From Bacteroidales bacterium (GTDB lineage Bacteria > Bacteroidota > Bacteroidia > Bacteroidales > UBA932): DNA of 64,000 nucleotides. Of this stretch, positions 56,017-64,000 are shown one piece after another. The position numbers and the translations under genes are program-made. The first letter of the stretch is position 1; every line of letters starts with the position of its first letter. The notes below the pieces were generated by a model that saw only the letters and a program-made list of their open reading frames with translations, was not told the origin of the DNA and searched no databases. The stretch lies in assembly GCA_017626555.1 (NCBI GenBank), contig JAGAIM010000072.1, positions 157,194-221,193 on the forward strand, given 5' to 3'.

Positions 56017-57408
56017 ATGGGGAAAATTTTTTCTGAAGAAGCATATAATGAAATGTTGGGAAATCTGTTTGTCAGGTTTCCTTCATTCCAGAAGGCGGGA
56101 GCCGGAGCATATAAGCCGGGTATAGCGAATATGGAGTTTTTCGATCAACTTGCAGGGCATCCGCACAGACAGTATAAGATCATTCATATCGCCGGCACCA
56201 ATGGAAAAGGTTCCGTCTCGAATATGCTGGCTTCTGTTCTGGCCTCGCAAGGCCTTAAAGTGGGATTATATACTTCTCCGCACATCCTCGATTTCAGGGA
56301 GAGAATGCGAATTGTGCAGGATGGGACGAGTACTTTGATCTCTAAGGAATATGTATGGGATTTCATCCATAGATGGCAGGATACTTTTGACCATCTGGAC
56401 CTTTCGTTCTTTGAAATAACCACTTCTATGGCATTTTCCTGGTTTGCGGATCAGAAGGCAGATGTGGTGGTGCTCGAAACCGGACTTGGAGGCCGTCTGG
56501 ACAGTACGAATATCGTCACACCGGTATTGAGTGTGATAACGAACATAGGTCTCGACCACTGTGACCTTCTCGGAGATACCCTGCCTGAAATAGCGTTTGA
56601 AAAGGCCGGTATAATCAAGCCCAAGGTACCGGTAGTGATAGGCGAAAGTCATCCGGAGACAGATCCTGTGTTTGAACGTAAAGTCTTGTATTCCAATCTT
56701 CCCGAGCCAGAGTTTATGGGAAGCCGGACTGCAATAATGTCGCTTCTGACCTTTGCGGACAAGACCTCACCGACATTGTGGGAAGAGAGTGATGATATCC
56801 TTGCTGAAATGGATCTTCAAGGTGAGTATCAGAGGAAGAATCTCCGGACTGCCCTGGCTGCATTGGATGTACTTGCATCCGGGAGCCAGTCAGACGTAAC
56901 TGGCTCCCGGATGCGTGATGCCATCATCCATACGGCGGAGCGTACCGATTTCCACGGTCGCTGGGAAAAACTTTCAGATGAACCGTATGTGATCTGCGAT
57001 ATCGGACATAACGAGCACGGACTTAAATATAATTTCGCCCAACTGGAGAAGATGAAGGCAGAAGGCAAATGCTCCCATCTTGTTATTCTGTATGGCTCCG
57101 TTGCCGACAAGGATGTCGATGCCGTCATTCATCTTATGCCTGCAGATGCAGTCTATGTCTTTACACAGGCTCAGGGAAAGCGGGCTTTGCCGGCTGAGGA
57201 AGTACGCAGCAGATACCTCTCTTATTGCGCTGAGACCGGGCGTCCGGCTCCCGAGGTTCATTGCTGCGGCACGGTCGTTGAAGCGGTGGAACTTGCATTC
57301 AGACTTGCTTCTTCGAAAAAGGAATCCGATCCGGATGCCCAGCCTCTGGTTTATATAGGTGGCAGCACATATATAGTATCGGAAGCCGTTGCTATGCTGA
57401 AAGGATGA
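56017..57408 (+). CDS. folC: Folylpolyglutamate/dihydrofolate synthase
   Basis: This is a 463-residue Mur-ligase-family enzyme that adds glutamate to folates. The P-loop is IAGTNGKGSVSNML; LYTSPHILDFRERMRI and LETGLGGRLDSTN, with the substrate loop, are intact, as is LDHCDLLGDT. The C-terminal domain has ICDIGHNEHGLKYN. The start at 56017 (MGKIFSEEAYNEMLG) is preferred to an upstream ATG whose extension is hydrophobic and would span the promoter. Residues ~287-300 (GSQSDVTGSRM), near the linker between domains, are encoded by a perfect 16-bp palindrome. Confidence 0.94.
   Translation: MGKIFSEEAYNEMLGNLFVRFPSFQKAGAGAYKPGIANMEFFDQLAGHPHRQYKIIHIAGTNGKGSVSNMLASVLASQGLKVGLYTSPHILDFRERMRIVQDGTSTLISKEYVWDFIHRWQDTFDHLDLSFFEITTSMAFSWFADQKADVVVLETGLGGRLDSTNIVTPVLSVITNIGLDHCDLLGDTLPEIAFEKAGIIKPKVPVVIGESHPETDPVFERKVLYSNLPEPEFMGSRTAIMSLLTFADKTSPTLWEESDDILAEMDLQGEYQRKNLRTALAALDVLASGSQSDVTGSRMRDAIIHTAERTDFHGRWEKLSDEPYVICDIGHNEHGLKYNFAQLEKMKAEGKCSHLVILYGSVADKDVDAVIHLMPADAVYVFTQAQGKRALPAEEVRSRYLSYCAETGRPAPEVHCCGTVVEAVELAFRLASSKKESDPDAQPLVYIGGSTYIVSEAVAMLKG
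56875..56914. repeat. Perfect 16-bp inverted repeat inside folC
   Basis: GCATCCGGGAGCCAGT (56875-56890) and ACTGGCTCCCGGATGC (56899-56914) are exact reverse complements with an 8-nt loop. The hairpin lies in the coding strand and keeps frame. Confidence 0.9.
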
Positions 57409-57438
57409 GTGCGGCATATCCCCAATTGACAATTGAAT

Positions 57439-60400
57439 ATGAAACGGATTATCATTACCCTGATGGCTCTGCTTCCGATAGCGGTTCTGTCATCTTTCAT
57501 CACTATGGAAATCAGAAAGGAAGAAAAATCTCTTGAAGTCCTTTGGGCTGAATACGACAAGGCTACGCAGCAGGATCGTATCCAGAAGAGGGCCGGATTG
57601 CTTGAGGAAATCAAGGTGAAGGCTCTTGAAGGGAGGGCGGACTGGGATTATTATCGTGCCTGCCGTGATTATGTCAATGTCAGATCTCGTCGGGACTGGA
57701 AGCAGAGGGATACTCTGCAGAAGCAGATGAGAAGCGAGATCCTGGCATATAATGAGCCGTTGCTGATTTATCTTATGGATCGGGAAACTGCTGGTCCTGA
57801 GGAACTTCTGGAGTCCGTGGCAAAGATGAAGGACCGGCTTGCGGAAAGACGCGGCGAGGATGTCTATGCTGCGCGTGGGAACATCCTTAACCCTGCAGTA
57901 GTACCATTGACGGGTGATGATTATGAATACGTCCTTTGGGATATGTTCAACCGATGCTGCTATGGTTATTGGAACTCTGCTGTAAAAGAGAATGTGTATG
58001 CTATGTTGACGGGATTATTTGATAATTCCTCTGTCAAGGCAGGTATTGCAGAGTATTTCTATGTGACGAAGATTGCTTCTGAGGCGGACAGGAGGCAGGA
58101 TCTGGAATCTTTGGCTCGGAAGTACGACGGCCAGGCCTTGGCTCTGCTTCCTGAATATTCTTTGCTGGAAATGGAGTTCAATGAGAACCGTAAGAAAAGC
58201 ACATCGGATTATTTTCTGGGACTGAAGAAGAGGCTTGAGAGTTATGAGCACGAAAGGAAATCGTATCGTAGTGGAGTTGAAAGACTGCTGGTCGGAGACT
58301 TTGCCGGATTCAAGGATCTGCTGAATGTTTTGGATACTAAGTCTGCATACGTGACTGTCAGGAACGGTGAGGCAAAACTGGCTTTACGTAATCTTGACAA
58401 AGTAAGGGTGAAGATAACACGTAATGAAGACAAGATATTTGAAACGCTTCTGGAGAATCCAGCCGGAAGTTTTTATGCTCTTGATACATTGACTCTCGAT
58501 CTTCCGTCACTTGATGATGGCGAGTACAGTATCAGATGCTATGACGGAAAGGAGCAGATAGGACGTTGTCATTATCCGAAATATACTCTTTCCGTCGCTT
58601 CGAGGGTGAATGATGAGGGAACCGGGGTCTATGTGGCGGATTATCTTTCAGGAAGGCCTCTGGATAAGGTGGATATGGCGCTTTATAAAGGTGACAGGAA
58701 GATCGCGGAAGCGTCTGGAGTAGTATTGGATGGGTTTACGCCTCTGCCTCAGGAGATTGCATCGCGCCTGACGAAGAATGCGTCGGGCCATTATCTTGTC
58801 TGCAGTACTGTCGGAGAAGATGGAATGCTCCGAAGAAGTCAGGAGGTGTATCTTTCTGCGGAAAGAAACTTTGATGTCAAGGAAGGTACGGATCTTCGTG
58901 CAGCAGTAATGCTTGACCGTGCTGCATTCAATCCTGGAGACACTGTGAAATACAAGGCGGTGCTATATGAGTGCTTGTCTGATGGAAGTATGCAGGTGAT
59001 GCCTGCAGGACAGAAAGTTACCGTCAGACTAAGAGATCGGTCGCTTGATGTACTGGCTGAAAAGGAATTGAAGACAAATGAATTCGGTGCGGTCGCGGGA
59101 GAATTTGTGATGGACGGGATCAGGCGTAATGGCTACCATTCCATATCTGTACACTTCGGAGATAAACTTGTGGGTTTTGCAGAACTGACTGTAGATGAAT
59201 TTGTTCTGCCTACTTTTGATGTCGCATTTGAGACGTCTGAAAAAGTTTTTCTGCCTGGCGATATCATCGAGGTTAAAGGAAAAGTCAATAGTTATTCGGG
59301 ACATTCGTTGACCTCGGCGGCTATGACGGCGAAAGTTACCATAGGAGAAAGAATGGTCAAGGAAGAGACGTTGGCGATCGGTCCGGATGGATCATTTGGG
59401 ATAGAGTTCCTTGATGCTCCTGATGGCGATTATGCGTATTCTCCATACAAAATCGAGGCGAAAGTTACTGATCTTACAGGTGAAACCCTCTCTTTCTTCC
59501 ATTACCAGTATGTGATGAGACAGCCTTCCTTAAGGGCTGAACTGGAGAATGCCGCTGACGGTTCTTTCTGTCTGTCAGGTGAGGACTATAGCGCCGGTAA
59601 ACTCCTGAGCGATGAGACCGCCCGTATTTCCTTCGGGGTCTCTTATCCTGGAGGAGGTGATGACTCGTTGCCTTATATACCATTGAAATATTCTCTTATG
59701 AAGGACGGTTCTGCTGTCCTGGAGGGAGAAATAATGTCCGGAGATACTGCGGATGTTGATTTCAGTGGTCTTGCGTCGGGTCTGTATAAACTTGTGGCAG
59801 AGGTTGTTCTTGTCAATACCGGTGGGGAAAAGATTGAAGGGAAGAAGGAACTTGTGATCGTGAAGGTCAGGGATGATGACAGGAAGGTGGACGGAGGTTT
59901 CGAAAACATCTTCCGTGTAGCGGACGAGAATGTTCCGGAACTTCAGATAGGTGCAGGATGCGGTCCTGTGTGGGCTGTGGTGGAACTGTATGGCGACAAG
60001 GGGCAGAGGTTGAAATCTGAAATGCTATATCTCGAAAAGGGAGAGATGACGACGCTCCGTTATGACTATGAGGCAGAATATCCGGATGCATTGGTGATGA
60101 ACGTGCTTTATTTCCGTGATTCGAAGTGCCATACATATTCCCATACTTGGAAACGTCAGATGAAGGCAGATGCGCTCCCATTGGAATTTGTCCGTTTTCA
60201 GGATCTGTCGGCTCCGGGTGCTTCTTGTTCTGTTGTGCTGAAGACCAGGCCAGGCTTGGAGGTGCTGACTTCTGTGTTTGATGTGTCAACAGAGCAGATC
60301 CGTAGGAATTACTGGCCGAAAATCTTTGGCAGACAGATATATGTGTCTTATGTAAGTATGAACGGCATCGCGGGTATGAACGGCGTTGAATATTCGGAAT

Positions 60401-62649
60401 TTATGGGTGGAGTGTTCGGCAGTCCTATGCTGGAGGAGAATGTTGTTGTGGCTTATGGGTCGAAGCGCAGTATGCGTGCTGCGCGTTCGAAGGCTGCTGT
60501 TACCGGATTTGTGGATTTTGCAGAAGTGGAGGCGGAATCGGCTGAAGTGGTCGTAAGGGATGATTTTTCTACATCACTTGCGTTTGAGCCTTTCCTGTAC
60601 CCGTCGGAAGACGGAACGGTGAAGTTGGACTTCACTGCCTCTGACAAGATATCAACATTTGTTGTGTCTGTTTTTGCTCACGATAAGTCTATGAATAATA
60701 ATGTCATACGTCGTGAAATGCTTGTGACGCTGCCGGTCAAGGTTTCGGTTGTCCAGCCACAGTATCTGTATGAGGGTGACCGGTATGTGCTGAAAACTTC
60801 CCTGTCGAACAACTCCGATGCGGATGTCAAGGGAGTGGTCAGATGCGCTTCTTCCGTGACAGCGGATGAACTGGAGGTGACTGTCCCTGCTGGAGGTGCT
60901 GTGTCAGTGCCATTTGAAATTACGGCTCCGGAAGGTGCAGGAAATCTTGATTTCGAGGTGGTGTTTGAGGGAGATGGCGTGTCAGACGGCGTTCTGGTGA
61001 CGGTTCCTGTATATCCTGCATCCCAGGTGCTTGCGGAGGCTCATTCGGCTGTGCTCCTTCACGGGATGTCGGAAGAGGATGTGCTTCGTTCATTGAGGGA
61101 AAGGTTTGTAAATGGCTCTCCGGTTGGAGCGGAGTATTCAGCCGTTTCGGTGATGGATATGCTTCTGGACGCCCTTCCTCTTACCGTTGAGGCAAAAGGA
61201 AAGGATGTCATATCGCAGTCAGAGGCAATGTATGTCAATCTTCTTGCAGCGGGACTTCAATCTTCTGAAGGAAAGCCGGTCAGGGAATATGTGGATGCTG
61301 CAATGAAGGCTGCGGCCAAGATGCTGGCTGCTGCCAATGCAGATGGCGGTTTCGCCTGGTTCGAGGGGATGAAGTCGTCTCCTGTAGTGACGGCGGTCGT
61401 CTTGGAACGGTTCGCCGGACTGAGGGACAGGAAATTGCTGAATATGGTTTCAGAAGAATTTGGTGAGGACACTCTGGATGCTTTTGATGACGCTGTGGTG
61501 TCGGCTGTCAGATATATGGATTCAGTGTATTTCAGCGATCCTGACAGACCTTTATGGTATGGATGTGTTTCGCTCTGGCAGTACCTGAATGTGCGTTCTA
61601 TGTATGTGGGAGTGCCTTTTGATGAGGCTGCTGCACGGAAGGCGGTCGGGGCGAAGGAATATAATGAATTCAAGAAGACTGTCAGGGCATATCTTGTGCC
61701 GAAGAAAGGGGAACGCTGGTCTGACGGTGCAATATTGTCCAAGGTACGGATGATCCGTGTCATTGATGCGCTTGGAGCGTCGGAGCAGGGGATGGCTCTG
61801 GCAAAGGCTTGGGGCATTTCTTCGTTCAAGAAGTTACGTAAGTCCTTAAGTGTCGAACTTGAATCTTTGAAGGAATATGCTGTGGAGCATCCTTCCGGAG
61901 GAATTTATTATCCTAATGCCGTGCTTCCGTGGAGAGGTCTTCTCGAAAGTGAAGCATACGCGCACGCAATGATATGCGATCTGTTCCGTAACCTTGCTTC
62001 TGAAGAGGAAATTTATGATGAACTGGAGGAAATGGCAGATGGAATAAGGCTTTGGATTATGCTTCAGAAGGAGACTCAGAACTGGACGGACGATCCGGGC
62101 TTTGTCGAGGCTATTGCTTCGGTATATGACGGTTCTGATGCTGTCAAGGATACAAAGGTCATCATCCTTAAGAAACAGTGGCTGAAGCCTTTTAAAGAGG
62201 TCAAGGCTTCCGGGAACGGCTTCAGGATTTCGGTATCATACTATAGGGACGGAAAGGAACTTTCGGAAGGGGATGCTCTTCATCTGGGCGAGAGCATAAC
62301 GGCAAAATATTCTGTATGGAGCGAGGAAAACCGCAGTTTCGTGCGTATTTCAGTGCCACGTCCGGCTTGCTATCGTCCTGTAAACCAACTTTCCGGTTGG
62401 AGCGGTGGCTGGCTGCGTCCTCTGTCTTACAGGCTTTACAGCATCTCGCCGTATGCTTATCGGGAGGTCAAGGCTGAGAGGACTCTTTATTGGATCGATG
62501 TTTTCCCGGAAGAGAATTCTGTCATAGAGGAAGAGTTTTTCGTAACGCAGGAAGGCGTCTTTTCATCGCCTGTGGTGGAAATCGAGTCTTTGTATGCACC
62601 GCATTACAGGGCGAACGGAGATTCTTCCGGATTGTTTGCAGTTGAGTGA
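57439..62649 (+). CDS. Alpha-2-macroglobulin-like exported protein without thioester motif
   Basis: This is a 1736-residue protein with an N-terminal hydrophobic signal/anchor (IIITLMALLPIAVLSSF). Macroglobulin-type beta domains include the MG2-like DLRAAVMLDRAAFNPGDTVKYKAV and DEFVLPTFDVAFET. A region near residue 1000 (VVVAYGSKRSMRAARSKAAV) resembles the TonB-type linker seen in Bacteroidetes homologues. An alpha-toroid (ADGGFAWFEGMKSSPVV) occurs late. I find no CGEQ thioester motif, so it would trap proteases or other targets non-covalently. Context (folC upstream, a hydrolase downstream) gives no further hint. ATG at 57439 is preferred to TTG at 57433. Confidence 0.88.
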   Translation: MKRIIITLMALLPIAVLSSFITMEIRKEEKSLEVLWAEYDKATQQDRIQKRAGLLEEIKVKALEGRADWDYYRACRDYVNVRSRRDWKQRDTLQKQMRSEILAYNEPLLIYLMDRETAGPEELLESVAKMKDRLAERRGEDVYAARGNILNPAVVPLTGDDYEYVLWDMFNRCCYGYWNSAVKENVYAMLTGLFDNSSVKAGIAEYFYVTKIASEADRRQDLESLARKYDGQALALLPEYSLLEMEFNENRKKSTSDYFLGLKKRLESYEHERKSYRSGVERLLVGDFAGFKDLLNVLDTKSAYVTVRNGEAKLALRNLDKVRVKITRNEDKIFETLLENPAGSFYALDTLTLDLPSLDDGEYSIRCYDGKEQIGRCHYPKYTLSVASRVNDEGTGVYVADYLSGRPLDKVDMALYKGDRKIAEASGVVLDGFTPLPQEIASRLTKNASGHYLVCSTVGEDGMLRRSQEVYLSAERNFDVKEGTDLRAAVMLDRAAFNPGDTVKYKAVLYECLSDGSMQVMPAGQKVTVRLRDRSLDVLAEKELKTNEFGAVAGEFVMDGIRRNGYHSISVHFGDKLVGFAELTVDEFVLPTFDVAFETSEKVFLPGDIIEVKGKVNSYSGHSLTSAAMTAKVTIGERMVKEETLAIGPDGSFGIEFLDAPDGDYAYSPYKIEAKVTDLTGETLSFFHYQYVMRQPSLRAELENAADGSFCLSGEDYSAGKLLSDETARISFGVSYPGGGDDSLPYIPLKYSLMKDGSAVLEGEIMSGDTADVDFSGLASGLYKLVAEVVLVNTGGEKIEGKKELVIVKVRDDDRKVDGGFENIFRVADENVPELQIGAGCGPVWAVVELYGDKGQRLKSEMLYLEKGEMTTLRYDYEAEYPDALVMNVLYFRDSKCHTYSHTWKRQMKADALPLEFVRFQDLSAPGASCSVVLKTRPGLEVLTSVFDVSTEQIRRNYWPKIFGRQIYVSYVSMNGIAGMNGVEYSEFMGGVFGSPMLEENVVVAYGSKRSMRAARSKAAVTGFVDFAEVEAESAEVVVRDDFSTSLAFEPFLYPSEDGTVKLDFTASDKISTFVVSVFAHDKSMNNNVIRREMLVTLPVKVSVVQPQYLYEGDRYVLKTSLSNNSDADVKGVVRCASSVTADELEVTVPAGGAVSVPFEITAPEGAGNLDFEVVFEGDGVSDGVLVTVPVYPASQVLAEAHSAVLLHGMSEEDVLRSLRERFVNGSPVGAEYSAVSVMDMLLDALPLTVEAKGKDVISQSEAMYVNLLAAGLQSSEGKPVREYVDAAMKAAAKMLAAANADGGFAWFEGMKSSPVVTAVVLERFAGLRDRKLLNMVSEEFGEDTLDAFDDAVVSAVRYMDSVYFSDPDRPLWYGCVSLWQYLNVRSMYVGVPFDEAAARKAVGAKEYNEFKKTVRAYLVPKKGERWSDGAILSKVRMIRVIDALGASEQGMALAKAWGISSFKKLRKSLSVELESLKEYAVEHPSGGIYYPNAVLPWRGLLESEAYAHAMICDLFRNLASEEEIYDELEEMADGIRLWIMLQKETQNWTDDPGFVEAIASVYDGSDAVKDTKVIILKKQWLKPFKEVKASGNGFRISVSYYRDGKELSEGDALHLGESITAKYSVWSEENRSFVRISVPRPACYRPVNQLSGWSGGWLRPLSYRLYSISPYAYREVKAERTLYWIDVFPEENSVIEEEFFVTQEGVFSSPVVEIESLYAPHYRANGDSSGLFAVE

Positions 62650-62691
62650 TTTTTTGTACTGCCGTTCTCTATGGCCTGTACCTTGTATCAG

Positions 62692-62723
62692 TACGATCTG
62701 GAATTTTTAAAATTTAGATCGTA
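62692..62723. promoter_or_regulatory. 32-bp near-perfect palindrome at the start codon of the next gene
   Basis: TACGATCT (62692-62699) pairs with AGATCGTA (62716-62723); inside, AATTTT pairs with AAAATT. The right arm ends on the A of the ATG at 62723. It could be an operator or an RNA stem that hides the start site. Confidence 0.6.
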
Positions 62724-63805
62724 TGAAGAAGATTGTAATGTTTTTAGTCGTGGCTGTTTCAGGAGGACTGGCAGCAGCCGATGCAGATGCTTGTACGGGA
62801 ATATCCCTGTCTGCACTTGACGGTAGTCAGGTGGTTGCGAGAACAGTCGAATGGGCGGCTACACCTATGCAATGCGGATATGTCGTTGCCCCTCGCGGAC
62901 ATTCGCATCAATCATATACCCCTACCGGAGAAAACGGACTGAAATATTCGTCTGTGTATGGCTATGTCGGTATTTACACCGAATATGAACCGTTTGTGGT
63001 CGAAGGAGTCAATGAAACCGGGCTGTCGGCCGGACTGTTTTTCTTTCCGCAGTACGGTGACTATGCTCCGTATGACTCTGCGCACAATGACAAGACCCTT
63101 TGCGATATGCAGTTCGTATCCTGGGTGCTTTCCCAGTTCTCTTCCATCGACCAGGTGAAGGATGCACTCTGCAAGATCGATCTTGTCACTCTGAATCATA
63201 AGATCGGGTCCGTGCATTGGAGGATAGCGGAGCCGGACGGCAGGATGGTGGTTCTGGAGGTTGTGGCCGGTGTTCCTCATTTCTATGAGAATACACTTGG
63301 CGTGCTGACCAATTCTCCAGGATTTCCTTGGCATATGACCAATCTCAACAATTATGTCAATCTTGAACCTGGATCAGCCCCAGACCACGTCTTGAAGCCA
63401 GGAGTGACACTTAAGTCTCTGGGCCACGGCAGCGGAATGCTCGGACTACCCGGAGATTTTACTGCTCCGTCAAGATTCGTTCGTGCGGCATTCTATCAGG
63501 CAACTTCTCCAATATGGGATACCGGTTTCGAGACTGTAGTCCAGGCCTTCCATATACTGAACAATTTCGACATCCCTATCGGAATCCAGCATCAGAAGAC
63601 AGATATTCCTAAAGGAATGCCTAGCGCTACACAGTTTACTTCTGCCACCGACCAGACAGCGATGAGGCTCTATTACAGAACGGCCTGGAACAGCAATATC
63701 AGATGCATCGACCTTAAAATGATTGACTTCAAGACTGTGGAATATCAGTCTCATCCTCTGGACAAGATTCAGGAACAGCCTGTAGAGATGGTGGAGGTGA
63801 GATGA
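62723..63805 (+). CDS. Choloylglycine hydrolase family enzyme (Ntn hydrolase, BSH/PVA type)
   Basis: This is a 360-residue exported Ntn-hydrolase. The signal peptide ends at ADADA; cleavage would expose Cys24 of CTGISLSALDGS as the catalytic N-terminal nucleophile. Arg of VARTVEWA, GYVVAPRG, NETGLSAGLFFFP, LTNSPGFPWHMTNLNNY and RFVRAAF cover the usual active-site Arg, Asp/Asn and Arg positions. Family members cleave conjugated bile salts or penicillin V and N-acyl-homoserine lactones. Motifs favour the Gram-negative PVA-like branch, but bile salt activity cannot be excluded. A palindrome overlaps the start codon. Confidence 0.9.
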   Translation: MKKIVMFLVVAVSGGLAAADADACTGISLSALDGSQVVARTVEWAATPMQCGYVVAPRGHSHQSYTPTGENGLKYSSVYGYVGIYTEYEPFVVEGVNETGLSAGLFFFPQYGDYAPYDSAHNDKTLCDMQFVSWVLSQFSSIDQVKDALCKIDLVTLNHKIGSVHWRIAEPDGRMVVLEVVAGVPHFYENTLGVLTNSPGFPWHMTNLNNYVNLEPGSAPDHVLKPGVTLKSLGHGSGMLGLPGDFTAPSRFVRAAFYQATSPIWDTGFETVVQAFHILNNFDIPIGIQHQKTDIPKGMPSATQFTSATDQTAMRLYYRTAWNSNIRCIDLKMIDFKTVEYQSHPLDKIQEQPVEMVEVR

Positions 63806-63821
63806 TTTCTGATATGAATGA

Positions 63822-63854
63822 AAAACGCCTCTCTACATCGTAGAAAGGCGTTTT
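63822..63854 (+). terminator. Intrinsic terminator
   Basis: AAAACGCCT (63822-63830) pairs with AGGCGTTTT (63846-63854), with TCTAC/GTAGA inside and one mismatch. It ends the hydrolase gene, and its T-run also serves the convergent tRNA side. Confidence 0.88.
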
Positions 63855-63857
63855 CTT

Positions 63858-63935
63858 TGGTGGGAGCAGAGGGAGTCGAACCCCCGACCCTCTGCTTGTA
63901 AGGCAGATGCTCTAAACCAACTGAGCTATGCTCCC
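63858..63935 (-). tRNA. tRNA-Val (anticodon UAC)
   Basis: The minus strand folds as a cloverleaf: acceptor GGGAGCA with TGCTCCC, D-stem GCTC/GAGC, anticodon stem TCTGC/GCAGA with loop CTTACAA (anticodon TAC), T-arm GGGGG-TTCGACT-CCCTC. The 3' CCA is encoded (63858-63860). The gene is complete inside the window. Confidence 0.95.
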
Positions 63936-64000
63936 TTTTCTTGCTTCTTTTACCCGATGGCTGCGTTGGACTTCGTTCGGCGGTCGGTCATTACCGAAAG

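Noticed and set aside
63936-64000. Possible TGTCA-type repeat at the right edge (GAACGAAGTCC on the minus strand)
   Set aside because: Shares only the central nine bases with the family, and the rest is cut off or does not pair.

Overview
This window is a chromosomal segment of a Bacteroidota bacterium, most likely an uncultured gut member of the Bacteroidales. The evidence is a SusC/SusD pair with a hybrid two-component regulator, many Sec or lipobox signal peptides of Bacteroides type, promoter -7 boxes of the form TAnnTTTG, an arginine pathway with the succinylornithine-type carbamoyltransferase, and several small proteins that I recognise only from Bacteroidales. I could not run any database search; family names come from motifs read in the translations, and comparisons with Bacteroides proteins are from memory.

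Region 1 (1-29.2 kb) is a large polysaccharide utilization locus. A minus-strand block runs from a type-B carboxylesterase (24959) through SusC, SusD, a repeat-built surface lipoprotein, three CE1-like esterases, a GH3, a fourth CE1-like esterase, a membrane O-acyltransferase and a two-domain protein that joins a YdjC/ChbG-type deacetylase to a serine beta-lactamase-type hydrolase. Two further GH3 lipoproteins diverge around 3.9 kb, and an AraC regulator and a decayed DUF418 gene lie at the left edge. A hybrid two-component system faces the block and probably controls it. The locus is rich in ester-cleaving enzymes and exo-acting GH3s but has no endo-glycanase, which suggests that it handles pre-cut, heavily esterified plant oligosaccharides.

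Region 2 (29.3-40.9 kb) holds a small ORF ending in a strong hairpin, a MalY/PatB-type lyase, an SGNH esterase and an eight-gene minus-strand arginine operon (GNAT acetyltransferase, argG, argC, argD, argF', argB, argE', argH). This operon has a long structured leader and carries palindromic DNA insertions inside argE' and argC, a cysteine-rich insertion in argB, and short TGTCA-type repeats at two gene junctions.

Region 3 (40.9-64 kb) is mostly housekeeping: a ribbon-helix-helix-like small protein, an exported TSCPD protein, tdk, rsmI, a helix-hairpin-helix protein, recA, rlmN, a patatin/beta-barrel protein, recX, a DUF4954-like protein, ppdK, a PurL-C-terminal-like protein, folC, an alpha-2-macroglobulin-like protein, a choloylglycine-hydrolase family enzyme and tRNA-Val.

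The most unusual signal is a family of GC-rich palindromic elements. Each has long or paired outer arms enclosing two small hairpins. Copies lie in argE', in argC and in the recA terminator region, and a simpler 16-bp perfect palindrome sits in folC. Three of these four sites are in frame inside essential-pathway genes, recalling the Rickettsia palindromic elements.
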